Of a stretch of 64,000 nt of DNA, positions 9,355 through 22,758 are shown piece by piece. Source of the stretch: Spirogloea muscicola. Taxonomy: Eukaryota > Streptophyta > Zygnematophyceae > Spirogloeales > Spirogloeaceae. The notes beneath the pieces are model-generated. The model was not told where the DNA came from. It saw only the letters and a program-made list of their open reading frames with translations, and searched no databases. The DNA lies in contig WELB01000132.1 of assembly GCA_009602725.1 (NCBI GenBank), positions 306,892 through 370,891 of the forward strand, read 5' to 3'. Positions within the stretch are counted from its first letter, which is position 1; every line of letters begins with the position of its first letter. Both the position numbers and the translations under genes were made by a program.

Positions 9355-12300
9355 GTGCCTCCGACGCGGTCGCGCCATCTCGCGGGCGGGGGGTCACGTT
9401 GCCTCCACGTGGCGAAGTATGAGCGGCTCGACCGACAACGGTCAGGCTTCCCGCGCAAAAGGCTTCCCTCACGTGCGCCACGCGAGCCGCCACGCAAGCT
9501 CCGCAACGGCCCGCCTTCGCGCGCTGATCTAGATCGCGATCGCTCGATCCGGACCGCATCGCGCGCGGCTCAGGACCGTCCGATGTCCGGCGCCTCCGAT
9601 GCCGCGGCGCCAACGAAGGGGCCCCCGCAACGAGGGCGCAGCCTTGCAGCTGGCTCGGAAGCCGACAGTCGCTTGACCTTATTCTGAGCCGTAGCAGCTA
9701 CAGCGCCTCTTGACATAAAAGCAAGGCTTGCATGGCGGTGGCATACCGCCGACGTGCTGAGCGCCACGCCGCCTGGGCGTGAGGTGGCCGCTCGCCGGCC
9801 GTGCCTGAACGCTTGCTGTTCAGATTCGAGGCAAGGGCTGCCAGCTGCCGCCAATGCCAACTTTGCTGCTGCTTCTGCCACTGTCTGCTTGCTGATAGAA
9901 CGGTCGCATGAGTCCGCTTCGCGAGCAGCGCAGCAGGTGGTGTCTATCGTGGAAAAGGTAGCGGCGAGGCCAGCTGCCAAGTGGTTCTTATACCATTGCT
10001 AAAAGCACGTCGTCTCTCCACCTTGACCTAGCCGTGCTGGCCCCGATGCCGACGTTGCCACGCTTCTGCCTACGGTAATCTGTGCTTCGCTGACTAAGAA
10101 GCCTACTGCTAACACCATGGACGCGGTGGTTACCGAGTGACGGCGTTCTCTGGCCTCACAAACGAGACTTTGCGCCTGATGCATCACAAGTCGGGGCAGG
10201 TCTGTCGCCCTCGAGGCTGCCTTTCTTACACAGGAGCTTGGTGGGCCACCATTTCCTGGTGAGCCGTGACTGCGGCAAAGGCTGAGACTTGAGGGCCACT
10301 GCACTCGCAGTTGGGCTGGGTCATTCCTTATTCTACGCGCTTCCCTGACTTTCCCTTCTGCACACAGCCACGCAGCCAGTCTCCTCCTGCACATCTTGAC
10401 GACGTGAAGCAGTTCAAAGGCCAAGCGTGCAAAGACGAACCTGACGCGCACATGCTTCTTCATACAGCCTCTCCGAGGCAATATACGAGGTGGCCATATG
10501 TGGACCCGCATCATGCCCATCAACCGGGGGCTGGCACATCACAGGCCGGGTTGACCTTGTCGGTTGTTCTGCGAGCGCCGAAGCCCACAAAATGTTGTGG
10601 ACATTGGCGTATGTAGCACACACACGTAGAAGTAATGTCCTATGGCATGTACAAAGGCGAGGCGCCGCTTGCTTCACAGCAAGTGGCATGCGTCGCCACT
10701 TTTAAGCAGAGGAAGCACACCTTTGAAGAACTTCAATGCCCTTAGCTGTCACACTACGGTGGCTCTGCCCACGTGTCGGAGCTGCTGAGCTCTGACACAG
10801 ATGCGTAGATTGGCGGAGTGTAAATGAGGGCCAGCGAAACGAGTTTCTACATCCTCGACTAGGCAACAAGAGGATGGGACTGCCTCAAGAGGCAGTGACT
10901 GTGAGCTGTCAGCAGCCAGCTGCAATTTTGAGGACAAGCATTGGCGTACGAAGAGGGCACGAAGGACGCACACTCCAGATTGGCTGCTGCTTTGACGGAC
11001 TCAATAGGCCCTAAATATCAGGGCAGGTAGGAAAAGCTAGGTGAGAACCTGCTCTCTGCCGGAAAGCTGGATAGAGCAGAGGACTAGCTGTCGACACTGG
11101 AGTTGGTTGCTAGCCCGCTCTGCACCAGTCACCGTGCGTGCGTTGCCAGCCGCAGCAGCAGTGCAAGTTGCTGACAGAGCAGGGAGCCTGACAGGTCAAA
11201 ATCCGCATTGGCAAATGTCCTCCACGGCTGTTATCACTCTGCCATGACGTACTTTAATCTCGGGCTGGCTGCTCAGAGCCATGCTCAAATCGAAGCACGG
11301 ACCGCCAAATAGTGGCAGGAAAGTGGTTAAGAAGAAATGACTCCTGCCATTCAGCGAGTGTCAAGGGCAGCAGCGCGAGCAGCCCGTCTTCAGGTGTACT
11401 AAGTAAAACTCTTCATCTCGCTCCAGCGTATACAGGCATTCAATTGGGGACTGCCGCCCCTGTGTTTCGGCGTGGCAACCTTCTTCCAGCTGCTAGATAC
11501 TCCGGGTTGCGGCTGTTGACTAGGTTCACCGAGCACCCATTCATAGTGTCCATTTGCGTAGCTGTGTAAAATGCACGCTTTCTGATTCTGTTGGACCTTG
11601 TCCATTCCTCATGGGCTGGCCTTTCACGGCCATCGCCCCCTTTAGAAGAACAACTACTCTGGGTGTGTGGGTACTAATGTCACACTGTTACCTTGGTCAC
11701 CTTCAAATCAGCCCGATTTTTTGTAATAGCTTTTGCCTGAAAGTATATTTTCGGCTTAAATCGGCCACCCTTCATTACATGCGCAGTGCGCGCCTTCTCT
11801 CTTACTCTACCCTTTTCCCTTCGGACCTTGTCACCTTCTCGGGCTGGCTGTTCCCAACTCTTGCCCCCTTTACGAGAGCCACTTTCTTTGGAGCATGGGT
11901 CGGGTAAAGGCGACTGTCAGCGGCTTCATCCCGGATGCATTGAAGGAGGACTAGCTGAAGGTGGTTGCAAATTGCCAGGGTCGGGCTAGCTACAGCGGCG
12001 GCTTCCGTGGACGCTGACGTGGCTTAACGCTGACGTCAGTGGGATTGAGAGTTGGAAGGTGGTGGGAAAGCGGTGGGCCAACCCCCATCGGCCGTCGGGG
12101 CCAAGGAAACGGGTCTGGACGAGATATGTGGCGATTAGATGGGCGCTACCACAACTACTGAGTGGTCCATCCTCCCCCCTTCTGCCATAGCCTCGTCAGG
12201 CCCCACAGTCGCTGCTTAGCTCGTAGTTTGGCCCCTTCGAACCTTGTCAATTCTTTTCGGGCTGGCTTCTCACAGCCCTTGCCCCCATTGGGAGAGCCAC

Positions 12301-12546
12301 TTCTTCCAGAAGCCATGTAGCCAACCAAGCGGCGGGAACGGGACCGTACGAGCGCGAGTTTGGCAATGGCGGGCAATCAAATGGGGCCACCGAAAGCTAT
12401 GTAGCCATTTAAGAGCCCTTGCCCCCTTGCCCCCATTGGGAGAGCCACTTCAATTTCCATTTAAGAGGCGCTCCACCACCCAACTCCCATCACTCGGTAC
12501 ACGCCTCCTAGCCTCCCCTCCGCGAGGAAGTTGCTGCCGCAGCGCC
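9355..12546. other. Intergenic, no supported gene; dispersed repeat copies toward the right
   Basis: The ORFs here have no recognisable domains. From about 11580 the GGCTGG-hairpin dispersed repeat appears several times (11585-11650, 11830-11890, 12140-12310, and a fragment at 12415-12452). The last copies end within 100 bp of the EF-hand gene start, so they may overlap its promoter. Confidence 0.5.
12140..12310 (-). repeat. Dispersed modular repeat, block A copy
   Basis: It is nearly identical to the copies at 30940-31135 and, reversed, at 26255-26400, 55860-55935 and 56080-56250. Landmarks are GTGGTCCATCCTCCCCC, CGCTGCTTAGCTCGTAGTTT, CGAACCTTGTCAATTC, the hairpin GGGCTG-GCTTCTCA-CAGCCC, and CCCATTGGGAGAGCCACTTC. 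Confidence 0.75.
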
Positions 12547-14833
12547 ATGGCGGAGCCCGCGCCCGCAGCGGAGCCCGCGCCCGCAGCGGAGCCCGCGGTG
12601 GCGGCGGCGGCGGAGGCGGATCCGGAGGCGANGGTGGCGGCGGCGGCGGAGGCGGGTCCAAAGGCGGCCGACGAGGAGCCGCCGGCGTCGTCGGCGGCGG
12701 CGGCCGCGGCGGCGGCGGCAGCGGCGACGCTGGACGGCTCCAAGATCCGCGCGCTCGTCGGCGACGACGCGGCCTTCGCCGCCTTCGTGGACGCCAAGTT
12801 CGCCGAGCTGGACGCCAACGGCAACGGCAGGCTCTCCAAGGCGGAGCTCAAGCCCGCGCTGCTGGCGCTCGGGCCCACCTTCGGCATTCCACCGCCAGGT
12901 TTGCTGGCGGCTGTTGCAACTTGCTGCAGGCCCTCTTGCGGTGGTACCTACGAGGCCTTGTCGCCGGCGTACGATCAAAAGCTCACTCTGTGCTCATGCT
13001 AAGAGAACGAAGCTCGCCATGCCGCCATGTCCTGGCGGGCTGCATTATGCAAGACCATGTTTCTGTTACAGCTGAGCTGTTACAGACATCTGCAAGACGC
13101 CTCAATGTCGCAATCCATGTTGAATTATTATCACAATGCATGAAACTCCGGCACTTCAGTCATCTGATACTACCACGAGGGACACCTGCGGCTCACCGAC
13201 GCTGCGAAGACTGAAGTGTGGACTGGCAATCTGAGGTGCCGTGCTCAGGCACAAAGGAGGAAGCTGATAAGCTGATTGACATGGTCTTTGAGGCGGCCTT
13301 CGCCAAGGACGACAAGGAGGAGGTCACCAAAGACGAGTTTGCTGCATTCAACAGGGAGATCCTCCTCGGCATTGCCGACGGGCTGGAGGGTACGCATGCT
13401 GTGCTTTGATTCACATGCTAAGTCAGGATGGTATGGAAGTCGTAAGAGATCGGTGAATTACAGGGTATTTCTTTACTGTTCTGTTGTCTCCATCGGGCAT
13501 CATGCGTGGATTGGTGATGACTTGCCGGCTTGCAGACCAGAGCCTAAACAAATCACTACAAGGAAGCCCTGTTGGTGGCACTTCATTGTGCTGACGACTT
13601 AAGCCCGTTGCGCAGAGGATCCCGTCATGCTTGCCGTGCTGGATGGCTCCCAGTTGACCAGCCTTCTGGACGACGAGGACGAGTTCGCGATGCTGGCAGA
13701 GAGCGTCTTTGCTGAGCTGGATGCTGACAACAGTGGGAAGATATCAAAGAGCGAGCTGAAGAATGCCTTCTCCAAGTTGGGGTTGTCTGCCGGAGTGCCT
13801 CCAGTTGGAGGTGAACAGGCTGATGACAGCAACTCTCAATCTAACACAGCAGCTCACTTTCTCTTACTCTCTTTATCACACAAGCACATAATTGGCATAC
13901 TGATATACAAAAAATTCTAAATGGTCAGGAGCAGTGTGAGGTCTAAAACATCTGAAATCCCAAGTGAAAGTACTTGGATTGGTTTTACTGCACGAGACAT
14001 TGACTGAATCTCTTATGAGTGTTTTTTTTTGAAAGCGATTTTGCAGATGTGGTGCATTGAGGAGGATTGAAGAGATGCTGAGCAGCTGACATGGAGTTGC
14101 CTGTGGCTCCACTTTGTGCTTGCAGCAACACCCGAAGCAGATGAGCTCATCGATGGTGTCATTCAGAAGTACGGTCACGGGGAGGGGGAGCTCGGGCAGG
14201 CAGAGTTTGCCAAGCTGCTCCAAGACACGCTGACTGACATTGCCAGTTCCCTGGCAGAAAGACCTATTGTGATGGCGCATGATGTCAAAGTCCTGAACGG
14301 GGCTCGCCTGAGGAAGGTGAGCCATGAGATAGTTGAGCGCTTGGCTCTATGACTGTTACCCATCATCAGCAGCTCACACGTTCCAACAATGTCCTGGACA
14401 GATGTTGCTCACTGTTTCCTACATTGTGCCCTGCTGTCCATGTGCCCTGCTGTCCATGTGCTGCTTGCGCCCTTGCATCTTCATCTGGGTCCTATTGTCG
14501 TGTTGAAAGGTGCTGAACAACGAGGAGTTGCTCTTGGAGTCTACTACGAAAATGTTCGAGGAGTGGGACCTTGACAAGGACGAGAAGCTGAGCAAGGGTG
14601 AGATTGTCACGGCTTTCAAGACCCTGGGGCTCAGCTTCGGTCTCCCTCCCGAGACATCGCAGGCAGAGCAGGAGATCATCTTCGGCAAAGTCTTCGATGC
14701 CGCTGACTATGACCACAATGGCATAGTTGACAAGGACGAGTTTGCCATCCTGGCCAAATCCCTTCTCAAGAGCTTGGCAGATGAGCTGGAGCAGAATCCC
14801 ATCATAATCGAGACACAGATTACTGTTCGGTAG
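12547..14833 (+). CDS. EF-hand calcium-binding protein made of three tandem modules
   Basis: Five exons (12547-12898, 13249-13389, 13616-13810, 14126-14316, 14510-14833) join in phase to 400 aa. After an Ala/Glu-rich leader with one ambiguous base (12632), the same roughly 105-residue module appears three times. Each begins LDGS/LNGA, then has an EF-hand, a PP-containing linker, a second EF-like motif and a tail of the form ADGL..DPVM, SSLAERPIVM or ADELEQNPIII. Loops DANGNGRLSKAE, DADNSGKISKSE and DYDHNGIVDKDE look able to bind Ca2+. DLDKDEKLSKGE lacks the central Gly, and the second loops of modules 1 and 2 are degenerate. A single module resembles a small plant EF-hand family of unknown role. 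It is probably a soluble Ca2+ sensor or buffer, with no transmembrane segment or enzyme domain. The start is the ATG at 12547. Confidence 0.8.
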
Positions 14834-17549
14834 ACAGTTTCAGCTTTGACTAGGCTAAGGTCAGCTCTCGCACAGAGGTGATGAATAAGCATAGTTCAAG
14901 ATGATGACCAAGGTCATTGACGAATGCCTTTATTTCTCTTCATTTGTGTGCGCGCACATCCATTGAGGTCTTGGGAGCCTCAATAATGTTGTTGTGCTTT
15001 GTACAGCCGAACAGTTCCACTTGAGTTGGCAATGGAGGTCATAGCCTCTTTCAAAAGCTTGAGATTGCAAGATCGTAGTCGTTAGAAGGGTAAGGTGGCT
15101 TTCTGCAGTAGCTCGATAGCTCAATTTATGCAAGGTGTCATCATGGCAATTCAGTTATCACAGAGCAGCAACGGATAGTACATAGTAATGACTGGCTCAG
15201 AGACTTGTGCGCTTCATAAGCTTTGTATGACTGCGTCCTTCAGGGCTTGTCAGCTCGTGTGGTGATCTGTCTTACTCGCATCCTCCCATCAGGAGGTTGA
15301 TGTAAGTTACTGTCTCAAAGGTCCCAATATTCGTGCTTGTATTGCAGTGGTGCGTAGTATTACCTGGGTCTTAGTGGCCACCTCGCCAGGCAGGCGGCTG
15401 ATTTTGCTGGCTTTGACATTGCCGCAACACGAGCCCTGCTCGAACGATATCCGACAGCATCAACAAGTGTCTGCGTCGAAACCCAACAACAGAAGAAGCT
15501 CATCTACTTGCTGCGATGTGTACTTTAGGCCAGCTCAAAGGGGAAGTAATGCTCTTCCAAAGGGGTAGATGGCTGTGAAAAGCCAGCCCAGATGCAATGT
15601 AAGGGTGCATGGCTGTGAAAGGCCAGCCCTGAGGATGGACAAGGTTCCAAGGAGCTGGAAAGTGCACAGCATACAGCTAAGCGCGTCAATTAGAGGTGCT
15701 CAGTAATGAAAGATGTGTCGAAGCGAAAGGTGGCAGGGCTGCAAAGGGCCAGCCCACAAGGAATGACAAGGTTCATGGTTACCACTAGCAGCAGCAGGTC
15801 TGACTCCAACCTGCGGCCGCAGGTCGGCTGCAGGTCAAAGTCATTTGCAGCCAAACAAGTGTCACCACGGCGAAACAAAGTAACGGCTCTATCGATTCAA
15901 GGCAATGGTTGCGAGAGGCTAGCTCAGTGGAAAGGAGTCTTTTCAAGAAGAAATTGCTCGCCCAGAGAGAATGTAAGGCAATGGCTGTGAAAGGCCAGCC
16001 CGAAGGAATGCAAAAGGTCTGAAAGGGCCGCATGGCACAAGAAGCAGGATACTTCTGTCGCAAGGAAAACAAAAAAGCATGTAACAGGCGCGGCAGGTGG
16101 GAGGAAACTCTTCCAGTACAGGGCGATGGCTGTGGTTGGCCAGCCCAGAAACAGAGTGAACAAAAGTTCGACAGGGCCAGAAAAGAGAAAAGCGCCAACG
16201 CACAAAGCGAGAGAAGGCGCGGCCAGATTGACTGGTGGCTGTGAGAGGCCAGCACAAAGGAATGGACAAGGTCTGAAGGAGCCAGATGGTGCAGAGAGCA
16301 AGGTGCGAAGTGCAAGCGACTCAAAGTGGCGATCTGGGTAGGGGGCGTCCCGGACGTCGCCGCCGCGCCGTCTGACCAGCTTGTCACCACTGGGGCCCGC
16401 CGCTGGGGCCGCATGGCGGGCCAGCTGGGAGCGGGCGACGGGACATCCGGGGCCGCCGGCGGGGGGCGCTGGCGCCGGCCAGGCGCCGCCCACGCCCGAA
16501 GGCCCGACGATGGGCCTGCCCGCTTAATTCGGGCAGCCTCGGAACGGAACACATTCATCACAGCCCGACCCCCCTCATCGAAAGTGGGGGGCCCAGCTGG
16601 GGCCATTTCGCTTCTCTGTTTCCACCCGGACTTTTTCGGCCTACCCGTCTCGGCCGGGCAGCACGGGCCCCGCGCGATCGGCCCGCCCGTGCCCTCGTGC
16701 CGGGCGGCGCCGGCTCCGCCGCCGCCGGCGCTGACCCTTCCCCTGCTGTTCTCGCGCCGTCGGATATGGAAGGACAGAGATGGATTGCATCTGCACCGTC
16801 CAGGGCCTGTCCCCGGGGGTGCTGCAGGCTGGTGGCCCGAGTTGGCGTGAGGAAGGGAGGGAGGGGGAGCGGTTGGGCGAGAGCCTGCCCATGGGAATAA
16901 TTTGATAGAGGGGAGGGAGGGGGAGNCGGGCCCAGTCGACCTTGTGCTGGTGTTGCTCTGAGCGACGAAGGCCTGCTAGAGGTCCAAAGGAGCGCCGCGG
17001 CCCCTGGCAGGCCTTGCTTGACCTGCATGCAGAGCATCTGGTGCTGGCCCGCGACAGGCGGCGTTGGCACGGGTCACGACGCTCAACCCGACGTGTGTGC
17101 CGTCTGCGAGCATGGCCCCCACGCTCCTTGTGCGTACCACCGATGCCCTCTGCCTTGCTCCACCTACCACTAACACCCAGAATCCCTTAATATAAGCCTT
17201 GTTTAATACCACGAGCCCGAATCATCATAACCGAAGCTTTATTAATCTCAACTCTCACCTCCTACCCTTCTCCCCCTCTACCACTCTCCCCACCTCCACT
17301 CGCCCACCTTCTCCGTCTCCTGTTCATCTCTCTCTGCGAATCGCCTCTCCACCCCGTCGAGCTGGCAAGCCAACGTCCCCCATGGCTCACATGCTCGCGG
17401 CTGCCGCCCCCTCCGCCAGCAGCCTGTGGGCTTCTTGAGCTCGCAGCAAGCAGAACCTGCACAGAACGTGGCCAACATTGGCACACCTCTTCGAGCACAA
17501 GGGCAACTCAGTGCTGGCCTCCGCCGCTTCCACCCTTGCAGCCGCCCCA
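14834..17549. other. Intergenic; dispersed repeat cluster at 15560-16345, otherwise no supported gene
   Basis: 14834-15560 shows nothing I can interpret. 15560-16345 holds several partial copies of the GGCTGTGAAAGGCCAGCC hairpin repeat. 16346-17180 is very GC-rich with a single N at 16926, which marks an assembly join. 17190-17440 is pyrimidine- and C-rich and probably holds the 5' leader of the coiled-coil gene. Confidence 0.5.
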
Positions 17550-19084
17550 ATGAGCCCCTTTGCCGAGGAGAGCTACCTGCCAGGCAGCTGGACCCTCTCG
17601 GCGTGGCTCGCCGAAGGCGGCAGCGGCCCAACTGGCGGATGCAAGGTGGAGAACGGCAGCAGCGACTTCCTGGCAGCGTGGCAGCCCAACTGCGCCTTCG
17701 AGGACGACCCTCCACCACTGCGGCAGGTCAGACTGCACTCAGAACCAGCAGCTTGCAAATGCGCATGCAATTGAGCAGGCGAGCGAGTGATGCACCTTGG
17801 CAGCACCTCCTGATGCTGCCGCCACTGCTTTTCATTGCGGAAGTGCAGGTCTATGAGGCACCGGCGGTCGGCATTGTTGGAAAGTTGCTGTGGAGGCCTA
17901 GCACCGAATGCGGAGCTGAACAGGAGCTCTGCAAGTTGGCTGCATGCAAGGACGGCAGCAGCGTCCACGGCGATATTGTCGAAGACGATGAGGCGGCGCT
18001 GCTAGCTGCCGAGCTGGAGGCAGTGCGGGCGCAGCTGAGAGCGGAGCGCCTGGCGCGGCGCGAGGCGCAGGCGCTGAGTGCGCAGATGGCCGACGAGCTG
18101 GCAGCTCATGGGGATGCACTGGATGTTGCATACACTGAGCTCGCAGAAGCTCGCGCTGCCGCCGCAACGGCAGCCGTGGCGGCCAGCAACATCAATGGCT
18201 GCCACGCAGAGTCAGAGCAACGTGGGATGGCAGAGCGGCGTTTCTTGCGAGAGGTGGTGGGCGGCCTCAAGGAGGAGCTCGCCGGCGCGCGGCGGGAAGC
18301 GGCCGAGGCAGCTGCGCGCCAGGCGGCTGCGGCGGAGGAGGCGGAGGAGGAGGCTGTGGGACTGCGCCTGCGCGAGGAGTGGCGCATCCAGAGCTTGCAC
18401 GACCGCATGGCGGAAGCGGCGGCCGAGCACACCGCCAGACTTGCCGTGCTGGCAGGCCGCGAGGCGGCAGTGGCTGCTGCTGAGGCTGCCGCTGCAGCAG
18501 CGCTCACTGCCCGCGCGGCGGCACTCGAGGGCCTCGACGAATTCCTGCGCCGTGCAGCTGCTGCTGCAATGGCTGTCGGGGCGGGTTCGGCGCCGCCGTC
18601 GCCATCAGGGGCCACTCTCAGCAGCCGGCAAACTCTGCCAGCGGCGTCAGAGGCTACAGCAATGGCTTCTGCAGTGGTCCTCGGCCGGCCGCCACGCGCC
18701 AGCGGGAGGCTGGCAAGGCTGGGCATCGCCCGAGTGACGCCATGCAGCGACGGCAGCGAGCCTGGCCTTGGTTGCAAGAAGGAGGCGGAGGTAGCCAGCC
18801 ACGAAGAGCTCGTTGCACGCGTCGAGAAGCTGCTGCTATCGGTGCGGGCAGCAATGCTGGCCCTGCCGTCAGCGTCTACCACTGCATGTGCCCACACCTG
18901 CGAGGGCACTGATAGCGCAGCAAAAGCAGCGGTAATGGCAGCGGCCGCGATTATAGCGGATGGCAAGGACAAAGCCGGCATTGTGCCCTTCAACGCCATA
19001 CAACCTTCGACGCCACCGCAACGCCGCGGCTGCAGCTTCCTGAATTGGTTCCAGGCGCCACCTTCGCCGATGCTTGCCAGTTGA
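17550..19084 (+). CDS. Alanine-rich coiled-coil protein, function unknown
   Basis: The best model is two exons, 17550-17726 and 17849-19084, joined in phase to 470 aa; the intron is CAG|GTCAGA..GTGCAG|GT. I do not recognise the family. The N-terminal 60 residues (MSPFAEESYLPGSWTLSAWL) are not repetitive. From about residue 95 to 290 the protein is rich in Ala, Glu and Arg with heptad-like spacing (LEAVRAQLRAERLARREAQ, LREEWRIQSLHDRMAEAA), as in long parallel coiled coils. The rest is low-complexity Ala/Ser with a few conserved-looking patches. There is no signal peptide or membrane span. The start is the first ATG after an in-frame stop at 17436. An upstream exon supplying a different start is possible. 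The intron stays open in frame, so a read-through form could exist. Confidence 0.55.
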
Positions 19085-19727
19085 GGTGGCCACCACGTTC
19101 TATTGGCACCACTCTCAGCACATTTTGCACCGGTGCCTGCTTCGCCGACACCAACCTCACCACTTGCCACTCGCTTTGCGCCCAGCCATGTTGTCTGCTG
19201 CAGTACTTGGGCACCCGGTTGCCAGCTCTGGCGTAAACCCAAAGTTGTGATAGCCCGACCCTCACTCAGCCTCTCACCTTGTGGCTCTCACTGCTCAAGG
19301 TTCCGGTAGAGATGCAGACCCCCTCTCCACCAACTTTTGAGCCCACACTCCTGCATCGCCTGCTTTGCAGCGCCTCCCCGTCGCTCTGGACCTTTGAGAG
19401 CCAAGCGGCACAATAATGTCCACAATTGCAGAACATTACTGCATATGGCAATAAGGCTGCACCTCTGTGTGCCGTGCTTTGAGTCTTGTTCAATCATACT
19501 ATCTCAATGCTGCTCTCCATCTCTTTTCTTCGACTGAATAGCTGGGGTGGGTAGCCGGCAAAACGTTGGTGTGTTTTGAAGACAACGTAGTAGTCGATCC
19601 ACGGGCGCAATGGCCCCAACAGCCGCCCAGGAGCGCACAGCAGCCTCCCACAGCTCAAGAACAGAAAGGATCCCAGCGAAGCACACGGCCAGCTATGGTC
19701 ACATCGCACTAACTCAACCAATTACAT
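19085..19727. other. Convergent intergenic region, nothing recognised
   Basis: This is the space between the 3' ends of the coiled-coil gene (plus) and the recycling-factor gene (minus). I see no gene or repeat here; it should contain both 3' UTRs and polyadenylation sites. Confidence 0.5.
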
Positions 19728-21592
19728 TCAGCTAGCCGAGAGCTCCCGCTCCTTGCTCCCGCATGTATCCTCCACTTTTTTGGTGAAGCTGTTGGTTAGT
19801 TCCTGCACCTGCAGCGCAGGGCAAATGTGTGAAGAATAATAGAGGCAATCTTGCCAGCAACCAATGCCACGGCATCTGCGGGCTGTGGTGACGCCAGGGC
19901 TGCCTTCTCAGGTACACTGTGCTTAGTGTTGCAATGTATAATGCAATGAGGCCCACGGACCTCCTTGGACTGGCGCTTGACCTCGTCCTCCGACATGCCC
20001 TCCTCGTCCTTGGCGCCCTTGAGCTCCTCCAGTCCCTGTTAGGCAGAGGACATGGCCCCACCACCCTTATAAGCAAGCAATTGAATGAATGTATAAGCAA
20101 TCCCCCGTGAGGCTTGTGAAATGAATCTGCATAAGATGTGCATGCCCGTGCATGGCGCAGGCCATGGTTGATGCAGCCCAAGGAGGACCTTGGGTCTAGC
20201 ATAGCAACACACTCAGGCTTTTAGCATTCTGTGACATGAAACTGACCTCCTTCCTAGCCCGCCTGATGCTGACCTTGGCTGCCTCGCCAGCCTTGATGGC
20301 AAGCTTTATCATTGCCTACACATTGTCACGCAGATCAAGCGGAGCAAGCATCACAACATGCACAAGAAGCCCCTGGTGTGGAGACCCCTCCTGGACTATC
20401 TGCTTTGCATGCTATCGGCTCTAATGGCCTGAGGCCTCGCCAGTCAGACTCAACGCCCCTACAATGAAGCAGCGCCAGCGCAGCAGCGAAGCGAGCTCTG
20501 CGGTCATCTACAAACCTGACGGGTTTCCTGCGTCAGCCTGCCACAAGCAATTACACAGGACTGCACATGTTGGAATCGCTTGAACGTTTTCGTGTTGCCA
20601 TGGTCGTGTCACTGAGCTGCATTGCACAGTGACGTACACTCTGTGATAGGCCAGGGGTGGAGAGAAAGGGTATTACAAGTTGAAAAGGCCGTTGACTTAC
20701 TTGGGCACGTTCACAGTGAGCGAGCCTCCAGCGCCCTGCGCCGGATTGAGCCCCATGGGCGACTCCGTGATGCCCTTCTCCACCTCGTGCAGGAGCTGCA
20801 GAGGAGCTCGCAAGAACAGTAAGCGACGGTCAGCAACGCTGTCCTACAGCGGTCCTCAACAGCACGTCGCTGCAGCTGACTCAGCCCAGCCGCGTCGGCT
20901 GAGCCGGTGGCTGTGCTCACGCTGGGGTCGTAGAGGGTGACGGCGAGCGTGTGGGCATCGGCGAGCGAGACGGTGGCGACGCGGTTAAGCGGAGTCAGGG
21001 AGCCGTAGGCGCTCACGACCACGTGGTCGAGCATGCCTGCACTGAACGCAACCAGCGGCCCCGCGGGCTCAGCCAGCAGCTCGTTCTGAAGTTAGTAAGT
21101 GCAAAAGTTGTTGGCACACCCCAAACCCTAAACCCCTGAACTGCAAGCCCTCTACTCTAAACCCTAAACCCTGTTGTTGCTTGTGAGTTTGCACACAGAG
21201 AAAACAGCATCGCAAGCCCAGGTGCCCAAACACACACCAAAGCTGTCAAGATGCAGACCAGCGAGTATTGACGGGCTGGGGCTCATCGACGCAGTTCCGA
21301 GGAGCGTCAGTAGAGCAACTCAGAGCTGAGAACAAGGAGCTGAGATCCAGGCCAAGTCCTGAGATCAGACATGGTCATCATCAGGGTTTGGGGTTCAAGG
21401 GTTCGGGTTGCTCCAGTGAGAGACCAACCTGGGGTGGCCCGCCCAGTGCGCAGCTTGCCGAGCTCGCGGCCCAAGGCCTCCACGGCGGCCTCCATGCCCT
21501 CCCTCGCCTTGGCGATCACGTCCCAGTCCACCGCTGCCTCCGCGACTGGCGCGCCCGGCGGCGGGCTGCGCCGCCGGCCGCTGCCGGCCGGG
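19728..21592 (-). CDS. Ribosome recycling factor, mitochondrial type, 5' end missing in gap
   Basis: RRF releases 70S-type ribosomes from mRNA after termination. Seven exons join in phase on the minus strand: ~21592-21429 (partial), 21036-20921, 20795-20701, 20537-20516, 20315-20247, 20035-19961 and 19808-19728. Conserved segments in order are VEALGRELGKLRTGRATPG, MLDHVVVSAYGSLTPLN, LLHEVEKGITESPMGLNP, KLTQETRQAMIKLAIKAG, KVSIRRARKE, EDEVKRQSKEVQELTNSF and a SKEREL tail. RTGRATPGMLDH, YDPS and SIRRAR are closer to plant mitochondrial RRF than to plastid RRF. The fourth exon is only 22 nt, yet it restores the universally conserved LTxExR segment. No start codon is visible: the frame stays open into a poly-A tract and the N gap, which must hold the targeting peptide. 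It is divergent from NOL12. Confidence 0.85.
21120..21175. repeat. Plant-type telomere repeats in RRF intron 1
   Basis: Imperfect CCCTAAA units lie in the first intron of the recycling-factor gene. A second degenerate patch (GGGTTTGGGGTTCAAGGGTT) is at 21383-21402 in the same intron. Confidence 0.7.
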
Positions 21593-22541
<949 letters not shown>

Positions 22542-22758
22542 CCCGCCGGTACCACCGCCGCCGCCGCAGCCGCCGCCGCCGCCGCCTCCGCCGCCTGCAA
22601 GCCGCTCGTGCTCGGGCGCTGGTCAGCGGCCCGGCTGCTGGGCCTTGCGCATTTCTGCGCCGCCGGAATGGCGCTGCTTTCGGCGGCCGTGCCGCCGTGG
22701 CTGGCTGGCGGCGCAGCGCCTCCCGGAAGGCCGACGGGGAGCTCAGGCCTGGCCAGCG

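Noticed and set aside
9999-10523. A 174-codon minus-strand ORF.
   Set aside because: No recognisable motif, no splice partners and composition like the flanking DNA; ORFs of this length arise by chance here.
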